64,000 nucleotides of DNA from Scolanthus callimorphus (GCA_033964015.1 JAWWUD010000054.1:62001-126000); one strand, 5' to 3'. Shown: positions 36,401-45,761, counted from the stretch's first letter. Made by a program: numbers and translations. The notes: generated by a model not told the origin, from the sequence alone.

Positions 36401-39400
36401 CAAGCATGTTATCTGAGTTTGGATTGCATTTTATAGTGAAAAAATTGTCTATGAAACCTACAAAGCTATCATCTGCCTCCATGAAATCACCCAGAGTTCC
36501 TTGCTAGCAGAGGCATCTATTCTCCTGCATTTCACTGACTGTTTAGGACGACTTTAGACTTTAATTTCCTGTATATTTTGACGGTAAAAGCTTGACAAAA
36601 TCTGCTCGTGGCCCGAGCAAAAAATCCTTTTTTTCACAACTCTACGTTTTTACCACGTTGTTCTTCTCCAAGCCCTGCGCGCTCCGACCACAGGGCCCCC
36701 GCGCTCACATATGGGGAATACAAAATACACTAACGGCGAAACAACAAAAGGGTTATAGAAAATCGTTCATAACACCCCCACCCGTGACGTGATCCGGGGG
36801 TAAAACGTCACTAATCTATCACAGTTCAATGTCAATAATAATACGATTACTGTTTTAGCTGTTCAGTGATAACATTGCTACTGTTCCTGGCTTGCTTCCA
36901 GAAGAGCTAACTTGCCAACAGGTCGGATCAATGTCCCCTTCTTGGTTGCGACTTCCGCAGATCGCACTAAACCATCAGCACTAGCAATCGGTGCTAGCAC
37001 TCGTCCCAAGCGCCACTTGCCTCTCGGTACATCATGCTCCACGATTAACACAAGATCGCCACGACGGAGATTGCGCTTGATCGTGCGCCACTTGCTGCGC
37101 TGAACCAGATGTGGTACGTACTCCCTCCTCCACCGGCGCCAAAACTGGTCGGCCAAGTACTGACTGTGGCGCCATCGACGACGAAGCGACATATCTCTCT
37201 CGTTAAACTCGCCAGGTGCGTAGTTGGCACTCGCACATCCATGAAGGAAGTGATTTGGCGTTAGCACACTCACATCAGTTGGAGATGACACGCTTCCCCC
37301 GTACACGAGTGGACGCGAATTCAGCACAGACTCTGCCTCGGCTATTACCGTACGGAAGACTTCATCGACTGTAAGGACGTTTCCGAGCATCACTTTCATC
37401 GCGCGCTTGGTAGACTTGACCAATGCTTCCCATGCTCCACCGAACCAAGGCCCGTCCGGCGGGTTGAAATTCCATTCGACACCGTGCACACTGAGCTCAT
37501 CTGTGATCCGTTCTTGACTTAACTCCTCGAGTGCCTCCCTTAATTCCCTTTCGGCCCCTACAAAGTTCGATCCATTGTCGCTCATGATCCGGACTGGATT
37601 ACCACGGCGAGCGCGAAAGCGACGCAGAGCCATAATAAAGGAATCTGTATCGAGACTGTGCGCGACTTCTAGATGAACGGCGCGCATGTGGAGGCATGTA
37701 AATAGACACAAGTAACGCTTCTCCACTCGATTGCGACCAATACGAACTTGAAATGGCCCAGCGTAGTCTAGGCCTACACACTTGAACGGCGTACTGACAC
37801 CAGCGAGACGAACGGCTGGTAGGTCACTCATCTTCTGAGTTATGGGCTGAACGCGACGACGATGACATAACGGACACTTAACCGTGCAGTTCTTCACCTC
37901 AGCTCGACCGCGCAGGATCCAAAATCTCTCGCGCAGATGATTAAATACGTGTTCCACTCCCGCATGGATGAGCTTGCGATGATAATCAATCACTATCAGG
38001 CGTGTGACGCCATGTCCATGGTCGAGGATTATCGGGTGCTTGACCTCCCATGGTACATCGGCTCTGTCTATCCTCCCTCCGACGCGGAGAACTCCATTGA
38101 CAAGCTGTGGGTCGAGGCTTGCAATCCGACTTGTATGAGAAACTGGGTGTCCTTTCAACAACGACTCTATCTCGCTGGCGAACCTGTCTTTCTGTGCCCA
38201 CTTGATCCAGTACAGCTCCGCTGCCTTCAACTCTTCTATGCTTAGTGCCCCCGACTTGTGCTTGTCTCTGTTGCGCAGATTATACCGGAAACGCAGAATC
38301 CAGGCCGTCACGCGGCGCAGTTTCAACCAACTAGAATACGCAGCGGGGTCAGTTAAAGGCGCGACTGTCTCTTGTTGCACTCTCAGGACCTTCTTTCTCA
38401 TTTCAGCCTTTCTGACGGCGGTGCAGTGGTTTGGACTTCATCTATCGGCCATGCTTGCACTGGCAGCCTCAGGAACTCCGGTCCTTGAATCCAGATTGAT
38501 TGACCTTGTATGTCGCTTGCGGAAGTTCCTCTTGTTGCAATATCAGCGATGTTCAACTCCGTTCGTACATGATGCCACTGGATAGGGTCGCTCTCTGTCA
38601 ATACCTCAGCCACACGGTTGGCGACGAACGGCTTGAAGTTTCTCGGCTCACCACGAATCCACCACAGCGCGGTAGTAGAGTCCGACAAATAGATCACATT
38701 CCGCATACTCAGACTGAGCTGTACACAAGCGGCCTTAGCGAGTCGTACGGCAAGCTGGCATGCCATCAGCTCTCCTCGCGGGATGGAGATCGGCTTCAGC
38801 GGCATAAGGCGCGTTTTTGCGACAACTAGATGACACGTAACTTCTCCGTCTGTCGACGTTGCGCGTATGTAAGCGGCCGCGGCGCACGCTTCCTCAGACG
38901 CATCGCAAAACACTGCTAATTGTTTCTTCCATAACTTTCTTGGCTGACTGTATATGTAGCGTGGGACAATGAAGGACTTAAGGGCAGACATTTCCTGCTC
39001 CCACTTGTTCCACTCGGAGAACAGATTTGGCGGCAGTATATCATCCCAATCTATACCACGTGACCATGTGCGCTGCAACATGACTTTGGCGCGAACAACA
39101 TATGGACTTGCCCATCCTAACGGGTCATACAGTCCCGCTAGCTTCTTGAGGATACCTCGTTTTGTGGCTTGTGCGGGGGGTCTGTCGACGTGTGCAAACG
39201 CAAAGCCGAGGGTGTCTGTTTGCGGATCCCATCGTACCCCAAGAGCTCGCCCTTGCGGCAACTCTCCCATCTCTAGGGCCTCGTTAGGGACGGCTCGCTC
39301 TGCCTCAGGTACTGTAGCTAACACCTCGGTAGACGACGACATCCACTTGCGCATGGGGAATCCCCCTTCAGCCATCAGTGCGGTAACATCTTTGCGCAGC

Positions 39401-42400
39401 TTCACAGCTTCTTCAACACTCTCACAGGTCGTGTACAGATCGTCGACAAATATGTCACGCTTGATTGCGGCGGCAGCGTCCGGCCATTGCTCCTTGTTGT
39501 CATCCGCGGTGCGCTGAACGGCGAAATTCGCTTCACATGGCGACGACTTGTCTCCAAACACGAGACAGTTCATCTCGTAAACATCAGGCGGTCTGTCAGT
39601 CTCTAGATCTCGCCAAAGATAGCGATGGTACTTGCGGTCCTCTGGACGCAAGCGCACATGACAAAACATATCAGACACATCACCCGCGAGTGCTACGGGT
39701 CGCTCGCGGAAGCGCATCAAAATGCCTGGTAGGTCGTTATGCAAACTAGGCCCTGCCTCTAGACAGTCGTTGAGACAGATCCCATCATGCATTGCGGCAG
39801 AATCAAACACAATTCTCGGGAGAGGCTTGTGTGGCGACAACACCGGGTGATGTGGGAGCAGCCATTGCTCTGTATCTCCCGCCCGTTCCTCATCCGAGAG
39901 CTTGCGCGCAAACCCCTTTTCGACATACGCGCTGATTGCCTTGCTATAGCCTTGCGCTAGCTCCGGGTTCTTGCGTAAGCGACGCTCCACTGACTCTAAG
40001 CGGCTCAAGGCTGTGGTGTAGTTGTCAGGTAATGGCGGCCGGTTAGGTTTCCACAAGAGCGCCAACTCGTAGCCCGACTCTACTCGTCGACATGACTTCT
40101 CCAAGGCATCTAAGGCTTTCTGCTCGCTACGACTGTATGGCGGTGATTCCTCGACGCGGACGCCAAACGTGTCTACATCCCAAAACATACGCAACTGGTG
40201 ATTTGTGTCGTCCTCGATTTCTGACACGCGCGCGCGGAGTACGCGCTTCCCCTCACCGCCGGATGTCAAAACTGGGCCCGCAATAACCCACCCCAGCGGT
40301 GTCTTTTCGGCATATGGTTCCGTGACCCCACCCCTTCTGACTTCCAATGGGCCATTAATGCTGCTGCATCAAGGCCTAACAAAACATCAACTGTCCCATT
40401 GCCCGTGTTCTCTATTGGAACGTCACGCAAATGCGCACAGCGTCGCTTGACTTCTGACCAATCAACAGCATCAACAGGCGCGCAGATGCTTTTCATTGTC
40501 CATGCGCACACAGTTCCCTTAACAGTAGATGACGCAAATGGTAGGTGCACGCGCTCTGACTTGACCGTGGTACTAACCCCCCTACTGTGTCAACGGTTAG
40601 GTTTTGCCTGGGACCTGACACCCCCAGTTGCTTTGCAAACCCTGTTCTTATGAGGGTAGTTTCACTTCCTGAATCCAAAAGTACTAATCCATGATCACTT
40701 GCCCGAGTCACTGGCAAATGGTACAGCAACAGTTTTCAGCGCGACTTTATTGACACTTGGCGTGCTGGCTTGCGCTTTCCCACAATGGACCCCTTGTTCC
40801 CCTGGGGAAGTTCGACAACCAAGGGCTCTTCTGGTGGTTGTTTAGGCGTAAAGGAATGCAAAAGGTAATGATGCCCTCTTTCACAATCACCAACTCCACA
40901 TTTATTGGATCGAGTGCATTGGCGTCGCTGATGACCCCCCTGAGACAGCCAAAACAGACCCTTTTCTCCTTAACCATCTGCCAGCGCTTGTCAACGGTAG
41001 CTGCCAAAAGGGTTGGGCATTTTGCTCTGGATGATCCTTTTCACACAGGGCACATTTTCTTTGGGGTTTTATGTCAGCATGCATTGTTTGGTATCTCGGT
41101 TGCCCTTTCTGCTGGGGACGCTTTTGCTGGGACACACCTTTAGCTGCAGGCAGTTCATTATATCGCTCGCGCATGCGCAGTGTTTTTGATCGTGCCTGTG
41201 CCCACACTGCTAACCCCTTAAGGTCCTCTTGCACCTGATCCCTTTCTACTTGCCGCACCCACTCATCCCTTTCTGCAACAGGCAATTTGCGCACTAACTG
41301 GGTGCAAAGCGGCAGACTTTTTAGCTCGTGTTGAAAGGTAGGATTGTCTAATGCAAACACTGCAGCCTGCAATGCATCAGCGAATCCCTCAAACCCTGTA
41401 CGGTCATCATTCTTGATAGTGGGCCAATCAGTTATTCGATTTAAATGGGCCTCCACCACATCCCTTGGGTCCCCAAATCTCTCCTCTAATAACTTGATTG
41501 CTTTATCATAATCCCCAGGACCCCCTGTCAGACATGAGATTACAATCTTGACATTGTCAGTGAGAGAGTTATTCAAATGGGCTAGCTTGACAGGCTCACT
41601 GAGTGCTTTGTTTCATGCACAAGGGATTTGAAAATACCCCAAAAATATGGCCAGTTTTCCCGATTTCCCCCGAAAACTGGAACCTGAACTCCCTTCAGAC
41701 CGCTCTTACTGCTATTTCTGATACGATGGGATTAATAACGCTACTATTTGTAGCGCCTGGCTTGGAGTTATCATTCAAATAATCAGTCACTTCTCCCATT
41801 ATCTCACTTACGGCTTCTTCTAGATCTTGCAACCATTTCCGTCCGCTTCGATCTGTTCTGGGTCGAGCTCCTCTAGCTCGGCTGTTATTTCACGGGCTTT
41901 TACTCTTACCTCTTCAAGATTTTTAGCGAATTGCCTGACCTTGGACTGGTTTCCCTTGTCTGGGATAAATTCCTTGATCTTGTTTATATTCCGTGTGCAG
42001 TTCGACTTGACAACTTTCCTTTTCGCTCGGCATTTCTCCGGGCATTTCTCCACGTTTGGCTGAGTTTCTGGCATTCTGGCTACTCAAAATATCGGCTACG
42101 AAGGACCAACTTGTTTAGGACGACTTTAGACTTTAATTTCCTGTATATTTTGACGGTAAAAGCTTGACAAAATCTGCTCGTGGCCCGAGCAAAAAATCCT
42201 TTTTTCACAACTCTACGTTTTTACCACGTTGTTCTTCTCCAAGCCCCGCGCGCTCCGACCACAGGGCCCCCGCGCTCACATATGGGGAATACAAAATACA
42301 CTAACGGCGAAACAACAAAAGGGTTATAGAAAATCGTTCATAACACTGACCAAGGGTTGCAAGGAAAAGAGACCTCTGCCCTGGGTTGTAACTCCCTTTG

Positions 42401-43470
42401 TTTTGCTGCCGTCCACAACCTTGGACAGTTTGCTGACCGTTTCTTGAGCCTGCACTTTATGCGCATGCAATCTACATATATGTTCTACATACATGTTTTC
42501 CGCTGGCCGGAGGCTCAAATAATATCAACGGAAAATGTCGGTAGACATGCGTGCGCATATAGTGGGCTCAAGAAACGGCCAGAGTTGTTCACCCATTTGA
42601 TTGACGGAAGCCAAACCATGGTTTGTTGGTCAGTGTAGAGTTTGGAGAATTATAAAAATTGCAGTAAGAAAAAATGTCTTCATTCTTAGCCAATCAGCAT
42701 TGAGTAATTTTGGGTCTTTCTGTAGGTACCGGAGACTATTGTATTCTGTGTTAGCTTCGTTCTTTGTGTTACTTGGAGTCCTTTGTCTCGGGTCCATTGT
42801 CTCTATTGAATTACGTATACTGTGCTCCGGTCAGCTCCGGTACCTACAGAACGACATCTACATCTACTTTATTAACTGATAGAGCGGTTTTCACATGACT
42901 GTCGTGAAAACAATTGCAATTGAGCAATCACTAGCCAATCAGAATCGAGAGAAATCATGACTTGCTCCTAAATGGCTTTTTTCAGCCAATTGCAAGCCGA
43001 ATCAATTACTAAGTAATTACACAATTGTATTTACTAAAGAATTTGATGGCTGAGAAAAACGAGTAGCAAATGAGAACGCAAAGCAATCGCAATTACATAA
43101 CAAGTCTTGAAAGTCATGTGAAATCCGCTCTAAAACCAATTCCGGTATCACATCAGTATAAATAAAAATATACAAATTTAGCCGTAATTTTGACCTATAT
43201 ATTATAAAGCTTAATGTAGACCACTTGAACTTTGAAAAGCTTTATTTATAGCTTTAAAAATAGCTATTTCAGCAAACTAGACCGTAGTAGGTCCTGGTAG
43301 ATTTCTCTAATAACGGGAGAAAACAGTCTCATATTCAAGACAGTCAGAAGAAGTCAACAGTGTTCGAAATACTTGATAAATGTGCAATTTCAACGAAACA
43401 AACGTCAAGATAAAGCAAGACTGAGTTCCAACTTACCTGTCACTAGAACCTTGGCACGTAGCACCACCAT
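30435..43470 (-). CDS. IFT27: Intraflagellar transport protein 27 (RABL4-type small GTPase)
   Basis: There are seven exons on the minus strand: 43470-43437, 35443-35364, 33719-33660, 32637-32578, 32417-32297, 31357-31248 and 30533-30435. All junctions are GT/AG, phases agree, and the sum is 564 nt for 187 residues, close to the 186 of human IFT27. IFT27 is the Rab-like subunit of the IFT-B complex. It pairs with IFT25 and helps carry cargo out of cilia through the BBSome. Motifs in order are start [13 protein letters not shown]-loop GDSCVGKTS, the family-specific [10 protein letters not shown] in place of the usual [15 protein letters not shown], a G4-like TKTDL and the C-terminal [18 protein letters not shown]. 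There is no C-terminal prenylation cysteine, as expected. Intron 1 is 8 kb and holds a BEL/Pao element; introns 1, 2, 3, 5 and 6 hold foldback elements. Confidence 0.96.
30722..31026. mobile_element. Foldback element with about 130-bp arms in IFT27 intron 6
   Basis: TGATTACTGCGGTTTTCATA at the left end is matched by ATCAAAACCGCAGTAA at the right. The inner arms (GGCTTCCGTCAATCAAAC; TGCTTTTTGATTGGCCAGC) pair in order. A second copy, split in two, flanks the BEL retrotransposon (36301-36539 and 42596-42667). Confidence 0.85.
31933..32135. mobile_element. MITE with CAGGGCTGGAAAT / AATTCCCACCCCTG ends
   Basis: The imperfect terminal repeats enclose inverted CGCCAGCTGGCGACCA and GTCGCGCCAGCTAGCGAC phrases. 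It lies in IFT27 intron 5. The ends resemble hAT-like elements (inference). Confidence 0.6.
32822..33159. mobile_element. 338-bp foldback element with TAGCCTGC ends in IFT27 intron 3
   Basis: Both arms, about 160 bp, run TAGCCTGCATAGCTGGCGG, GGGGTTTTAGCAGGTTTTTA, GAAATCTTCGGTAGTTTGC, GAGATGGCCGCGC, then GCGCCCTGGGGGAGGGTGG. They appear as complements in the right half, with the centre near 32985. One extra CTCTGCAAACTACC copy sits in the right arm. Confidence 0.85.
35042..35265. mobile_element. MITE with AGGGGTAGCAATGGGT ends in IFT27 intron 2
   Basis: AGGGGTAGCAATGGGT at the left is matched by ACCCATCGTTACCCCT at the right. GTCTCGGAATCTCGG-type phrases repeat inside. It is non-coding. Confidence 0.75.
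35505..35881. mobile_element. MITE with TAGCCTGAATTTCAGCC ends in IFT27 intron 1
   Basis: The right end reads GGCTGAAATTTAGGCTA. The inner arms GAATTCACCACAAGATTTTC and its complement also pair. It begins only about 60 bp upstream of the acceptor of IFT27 exon 2. Confidence 0.8.
36540..36774 (-). repeat. 3' LTR of the BEL/Pao element
   Basis: It is 235 bp, with TGTTTAGGACGACTTTAGAC at the low-coordinate edge and CGTTCATAACA at the other. It differs from the 5' LTR by one extra T in a T run near 36628 and a C/T change near 36674. Confidence 0.93.
36878..38401 (-). CDS. BEL/Pao integrase region
   Basis: This is a 507-codon open frame. The H2C2-type zinc-binding segment carries H and C pairs ([13 protein letters not shown], then CPLCHRRR). 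The catalytic core shows D in [10 protein letters not shown] in MSDNGSNF and E in GAWEALV, the DDE triad of retroviral-type integrases. The C-terminal part ([41 protein letters not shown]) is typical of BEL/Pao. Its ATG overlaps the stop of the upstream RT frame by four bases (ATGA), which looks like a frame break at an A run rather than a designed overlap, because the whole polyprotein is normally continuous in this family. Confidence 0.92.
   Translation of the reverse strand: MRKKVLRVQQETVAPLTDPAAYSSWLKLRRVTAWILRFRYNLRNRDKHKSGALSIEELKAAELYWIKWAQKDRFASEIESLLKGHPVSHTSRIASLDPQLVNGVLRVGGRIDRADVPWEVKHPIILDHGHGVTRLIVIDYHRKLIHAGVEHVFNHLRERFWILRGRAEVKNCTVKCPLCHRRRVQPITQKMSDLPAVRLAGVSTPFKCVGLDYAGPFQVRIGRNRVEKRYLCLFTCLHMRAVHLEVAHSLDTDSFIMALRRFRARRGNPVRIMSDNGSNFVGAERELREALEELSQERITDELSVHGVEWNFNPPDGPWFGGAWEALVKSTKRAMKVMLGNVLTVDEVFRTVIAEAESVLNSRPLVYGGSVSSPTDVSVLTPNHFLHGCASANYAPGEFNERDMSLRRRWRHSQYLADQFWRRWRREYVPHLVQRSKWRTIKRNLRRGDLVLIVEHDVPRGKWRLGRVLAPIASADGLVRSAEVATKKGTLIRPVGKLALLEASQEQ
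38398..40347 (-). CDS. BEL/Pao reverse transcriptase and RNase H region
   Basis: This is a 649-codon open frame. Pao-type RT features are [34 protein letters not shown] and the catalytic box IFVDDLYTT, which holds the paired aspartates. It is followed by the [16 protein letters not shown] strand and a [12 protein letters not shown] segment of the RNase H domain. The upstream protease lies in a different frame. The open frame continues upstream of the first ATG in meaning, since residues before 40347 belong to the same polyprotein. Confidence 0.92.
   Translation of the reverse strand: MEVRRGGVTEPYAEKTPLGWVIAGPVLTSGGEGKRVLRARVSEIEDDTNHQLRMFWDVDTFGVRVEESPPYSRSEQKALDALEKSCRRVESGYELALLWKPNRPPLPDNYTTALSRLESVERRLRKNPELAQGYSKAISAYVEKGFARKLSDEERAGDTEQWLLPHHPVLSPHKPLPRIVFDSAAMHDGICLNDCLEAGPSLHNDLPGILMRFRERPVALAGDVSDMFCHVRLRPEDRKYHRYLWRDLETDRPPDVYEMNCLVFGDKSSPCEANFAVQRTADDNKEQWPDAAAAIKRDIFVDDLYTTCESVEEAVKLRKDVTALMAEGGFPMRKWMSSSTEVLATVPEAERAVPNEALEMGELPQGRALGVRWDPQTDTLGFAFAHVDRPPAQATKRGILKKLAGLYDPLGWASPYVVRAKVMLQRTWSRGIDWDDILPPNLFSEWNKWEQEMSALKSFIVPRYIYSQPRKLWKKQLAVFCDASEEACAAAAYIRATSTDGEVTCHLVVAKTRLMPLKPISIPRGELMACQLAVRLAKAACVQLSLSMRNVIYLSDSTTALWWIRGEPRNFKPFVANRVAEVLTESDPIQWHHVRTELNIADIATRGTSASDIQGQSIWIQGPEFLRLPVQAWPIDEVQTTAPPSERLK
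40493..42074 (-). CDS. BEL/Pao gag and protease region (broken frame)
   Basis: Three open pieces in different frames cover this part. 42074-41820 is a charged, helical N-terminus. 41576-40902 is a gag-like DUF1759 region ([20 protein letters not shown], then [18 protein letters not shown]) with cysteine pairs CALCEKDH near its end. 40729-40493 contains the aspartic protease motif [14 protein letters not shown]. The breaks may be genuine decay or sequence errors. Confidence 0.75.
42112..42345 (-). repeat. 5' LTR of the BEL/Pao element
   Basis: It is 234 bp and almost identical to the copy at 36540-36774. The CTGAC target duplication follows at 42346. Confidence 0.93.
42719..42850. mobile_element. 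132-bp MITE with TCTGTAGGTACCGGAG ends
   Basis: The left end TCTGTAGGTACCGGAG is matched exactly by CTCCGGTACCTACAGA at the right. It lies 29 bp from the next MITE and inside IFT27 intron 1. Confidence 0.85.
42880..43132. mobile_element. MITE of the TAGAGCGGTTTT family, long copy
   Basis: TAGAGCGGTTTTCACATGAC is matched by GTCATGTGAAATCCGCTCTA. The interior repeats CAATTGCAA and AAGTAATTAC. It has the same ends as 9618-9716. Confidence 0.85.
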
Positions 43471-43774
43471 AATATCAAATCCACGAAATACCACTTCAAG
43501 AAAAACACAAATGGCGGCAATGTATCCCTGAGCCCGCGATGTAAAGCAAATTATGAATCGCTCCGAAGGAATTTTGACCAGCGGTGCGTTTCTATAGCAA
43601 CACAAAAGTCTTCAAGCAATCAGCAGCACAGTCGGCGAAATGGAAGGGTTCACTTGAAGAGAGGTTTTCTGTTCTTCAAAGCACCCGATTGTCGTGAAAT
43701 TTTGCAGCAATGTGGCTGAGGTATAGTTGAAGGGCTTCGCTGAGATCAAGACGTTTTCAATGAAAACTTTCTAA
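43471..43774. promoter_or_regulatory. Divergent promoter between IFT27 and the 43775 gene, with an X-box-like site
   Basis: Only 304 bp separate the two start codons, which face away from each other. GTTTCTATAGCAAC at 43588-43601 resembles the RFX-binding X-box (two half sites GTNRCC and RGYAAC). The right half is a full match; the left half has two mismatches. It lies 118 bp upstream of the IFT27 ATG, the usual position for X-boxes of ciliary genes. Function is inferred from family knowledge. Confidence 0.55.
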
Positions 43775-45761
43775 ATGGCTATCTATTTGCCCCCCATCGC
43801 TCGAAAGAAAAAAGTCGAAGGCTGGCCAAGGTAAGAATGTTTGTACTTGGTATCCAATAGCACATGCTTGCGGCCACAATATTTATACCTGTTTTCCGTT
43901 TCCTCTGCGAATAAGGTGCCTTATCGGAGTTTCCAAAGATATCCGAGGTTTTCCAGGAGTGCATTTATTGGACTTTTATTGAGAGTAATTCGCGTGTTTT
44001 CCTTTGGTGCCGCATCGCACTTTTGTTTACTTTGTGTATTTGACGATCGACACTTCGAAGAAAAAGACGCTGGAACAACACAAAATATTTACTCGTTACA
44101 GGAAAAAAAACTGTACAATATAGCATAGATAGTCAGGTTTAATACTAGGCCTTTCAAGAAGTCGATCCATTATGAAATTAGCATACTTCAGTTCATTTTA
44201 ATAAATCCAAATATCATTTCACGAAAGCACTCAGTCATCCATGTGTCAACATTGTCGGACTTACACGAGATTAAAGCGTTTGTTTTTTCACTAACTTCAG
44301 AAATTTGGACAGAAAATATAATTTTACAAATTATATTACATAGCGACAGCGATGTGTCGGGTTCCGGTTTAAACTAATTGAAGAATTGAACCAATTAGAA
44401 ATCAATAAGGTTTGTTACGATAGTTTTCAAGACTGCCTGACAAGTTGAATAACATATTACCCCATATTATTAGTCTTTTGGGACTGTTATATTTTTCAAA
44501 GGTTTAGTATGGAGTCGGGTTCATCATAGATGCCTTGTTGACTCCTGTAAACCTTATAGAAGGAAACTGAAAATTTGACTTCATGGAGGGGATGGGGTGT
44601 TTTTTTAGGGGGCAAAATTTGAACCTTTTTAGACTCCTTCGCAGTGTAGACTCCTTCGCAGCCCCTAACGGTTAGAGTCCCGCAACGCGTTGCGTGACTC
44701 CGACCATTAGGGGCTGCAAAGGAGTCTATAGAAAGTGGGGCTGCTATATTTTCCTAGGTCTGGGTTTTATAATATTTAAAATTGGTGAGCATTTTCCAAT
44801 TAAAATCACTTTTCTTTCCTTACGTAGGGAGGACACTGCAAGGGTATTTGCTGATCTGCAAGTTGATGTCAAACAGGACATATCAACAAGTTATGGCAAT
44901 CAATTTGTTCGCCACAATATTCCTCCTCCACCTCAGCGAACAAACTCAGCAAATCGTAAAAACAAGCCTCAGCCAACAGCTGTAACTTTTCTAAGACAGA
45001 ACCCACGCTTTATATGCGAGCCTATATGTCATGTTGATACAAGTGTCAACACTGAAGACAGCCCACACCCATGGTGGCCTAATGAGACTGTACAACGGCC
45101 AGTCACCCAGCCCCAGTATACTTTCAACTCTACATCCAGAGATGACTATCGAGACAATAGTAATTACTTGAAAACATTTAAAGGTCACTCAAGATATGAG
45201 ATCAATCATCCTTTGCCAACAAAAATTAAACCAGCAACTGGTATGATCCCTGGTTGCTCAACACCAAGGTCTGTTCCAATTGTCTCTGAAAAAATTTCAT
45301 ATGAACATCAGTATAACTGTAGGCTCGATCCTAATCATCCAATCAGAGGCAAGCGTCATGGATGCTTTGTTTGGAAAGTTGTGTCACCTCGAGACGGCAG
45401 AAGCAGGAGGTCAAGTAGTAATACCAGTAATTCATCAGAGAGAAAGAGTGTCTCTTATGAACTGACATCTGAGAGTGTCAACATAGAGGATCCATTAGAG
45501 ACTAAGTCAGTCATAATATCAACACCAGACAAAGAATCAAACCAAACAAATGAAGATACATCTGGTACAAATGGACTAACCAAAGAAAGCACAGAGGGAC
45601 AAGCTATCAAGATTGAAGCATGGAAATCAGCTGAGAACTCCCCAGAAGTTTTTGCAAACAGGCAACGACTTAATGAGAAGTCACTTTCTAAGGAGGAGTT
45701 TGAGGGTTTTCGGCCAAACGGGCCAGCAGTAGCATATTCACCCCTGCCTCACGCTGAATAA
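43775..45761 (+). CDS. Uncharacterised 329-residue protein sharing the IFT27 promoter
   Basis: There are two exons, 43775-43830 and 44828-45761. The GT donor and AG acceptor agree in phase, and the total is 990 nt. The start MAIYLPPIARKKKVEGWPR was chosen because it splices in frame into exon 2. The protein is hydrophilic, with no signal peptide or membrane helix. A conserved-looking core carries CEPICHVDTSVNTEDSPHPWW and, further on, YNCRLDPNHPIRGKRHGCF. The last 110 residues are low-complexity and rich in S, T, E and K. An AATAAA signal lies 147 bp after the stop (45908). I do not recognise the family with certainty; a vertebrate C2orf73-type protein is a weak guess from memory. The shared promoter with IFT27 suggests, but does not show, a ciliary role. 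Confidence 0.82.
44647..44728. repeat. Palindromic element TAGACTCCTTCGCAGCCCCT in the 43775 gene intron
   Basis: The right arm reads AGGGGCTGCAAAGGAGTCTA and the centre is GCAACGCGTTGC. A partial direct copy of the end (AGACTCCTTCGCAG) stands immediately before it at about 44631. Confidence 0.8.

Larger units (their letters stand above)
36540..42345 (-). mobile_element. BEL/Pao LTR retrotransposon in IFT27 intron 1
   Basis: The element is 5.8 kb with 234-235-bp LTRs (36540-36774 and 42112-42345) that start TG and end CA. The direct repeat CTGAC flanks it (36535-36539 and 42346-42350), the 5-bp target duplication usual for the family. On the element's sense strand a tRNA-complementary site beginning TGG starts three bases inside the 5' LTR (42108 leftwards). 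A purine tract, GGGTGGGGG, precedes the 3' LTR. Coding parts in order are a gag-like N-terminus (42074-41820), a DUF1759-type gag region (41576-40902), an aspartic protease with DSGSET (40729-40493), Pao-type reverse transcriptase and RNase H (40347-38398), and an H2C2/DDE integrase with a C-terminal DUF5641-like region (38401-36878). The frame changes at several points. The LTRs differ by about one substitution and one indel, so the insertion is recent. Confidence 0.95.
36301..42667. mobile_element. Foldback element split by the BEL/Pao insertion
   Basis: The left remnant (36301-36539) contains AATTACTGCAACAATTTTCA, then GGCTTCCGTCAATCAAAC. The right remnant (42596-42667) contains GATTGACGGAAGCC, then GAATTATAAAAATTGCAGTAA. 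These are the opposite ends of the family seen intact at 30722-31026. The BEL/Pao element and its CTGAC duplication lie between them. Confidence 0.65.

Noticed and set aside
38398..38401. ATGA overlap in the BEL element as programmed stop-restart translation
   Set aside because: The polyprotein is normally continuous in this family, and a missing base in the A run explains the break in the same way as the other frame breaks in the window.
44626..44782. In-frame ATG of the 43775 gene at 44694 as a single-exon start
   Set aside because: It begins within a palindromic element. The spliced start at 43775 gives a phase-correct join at 44828 and lies at the divergent promoter.
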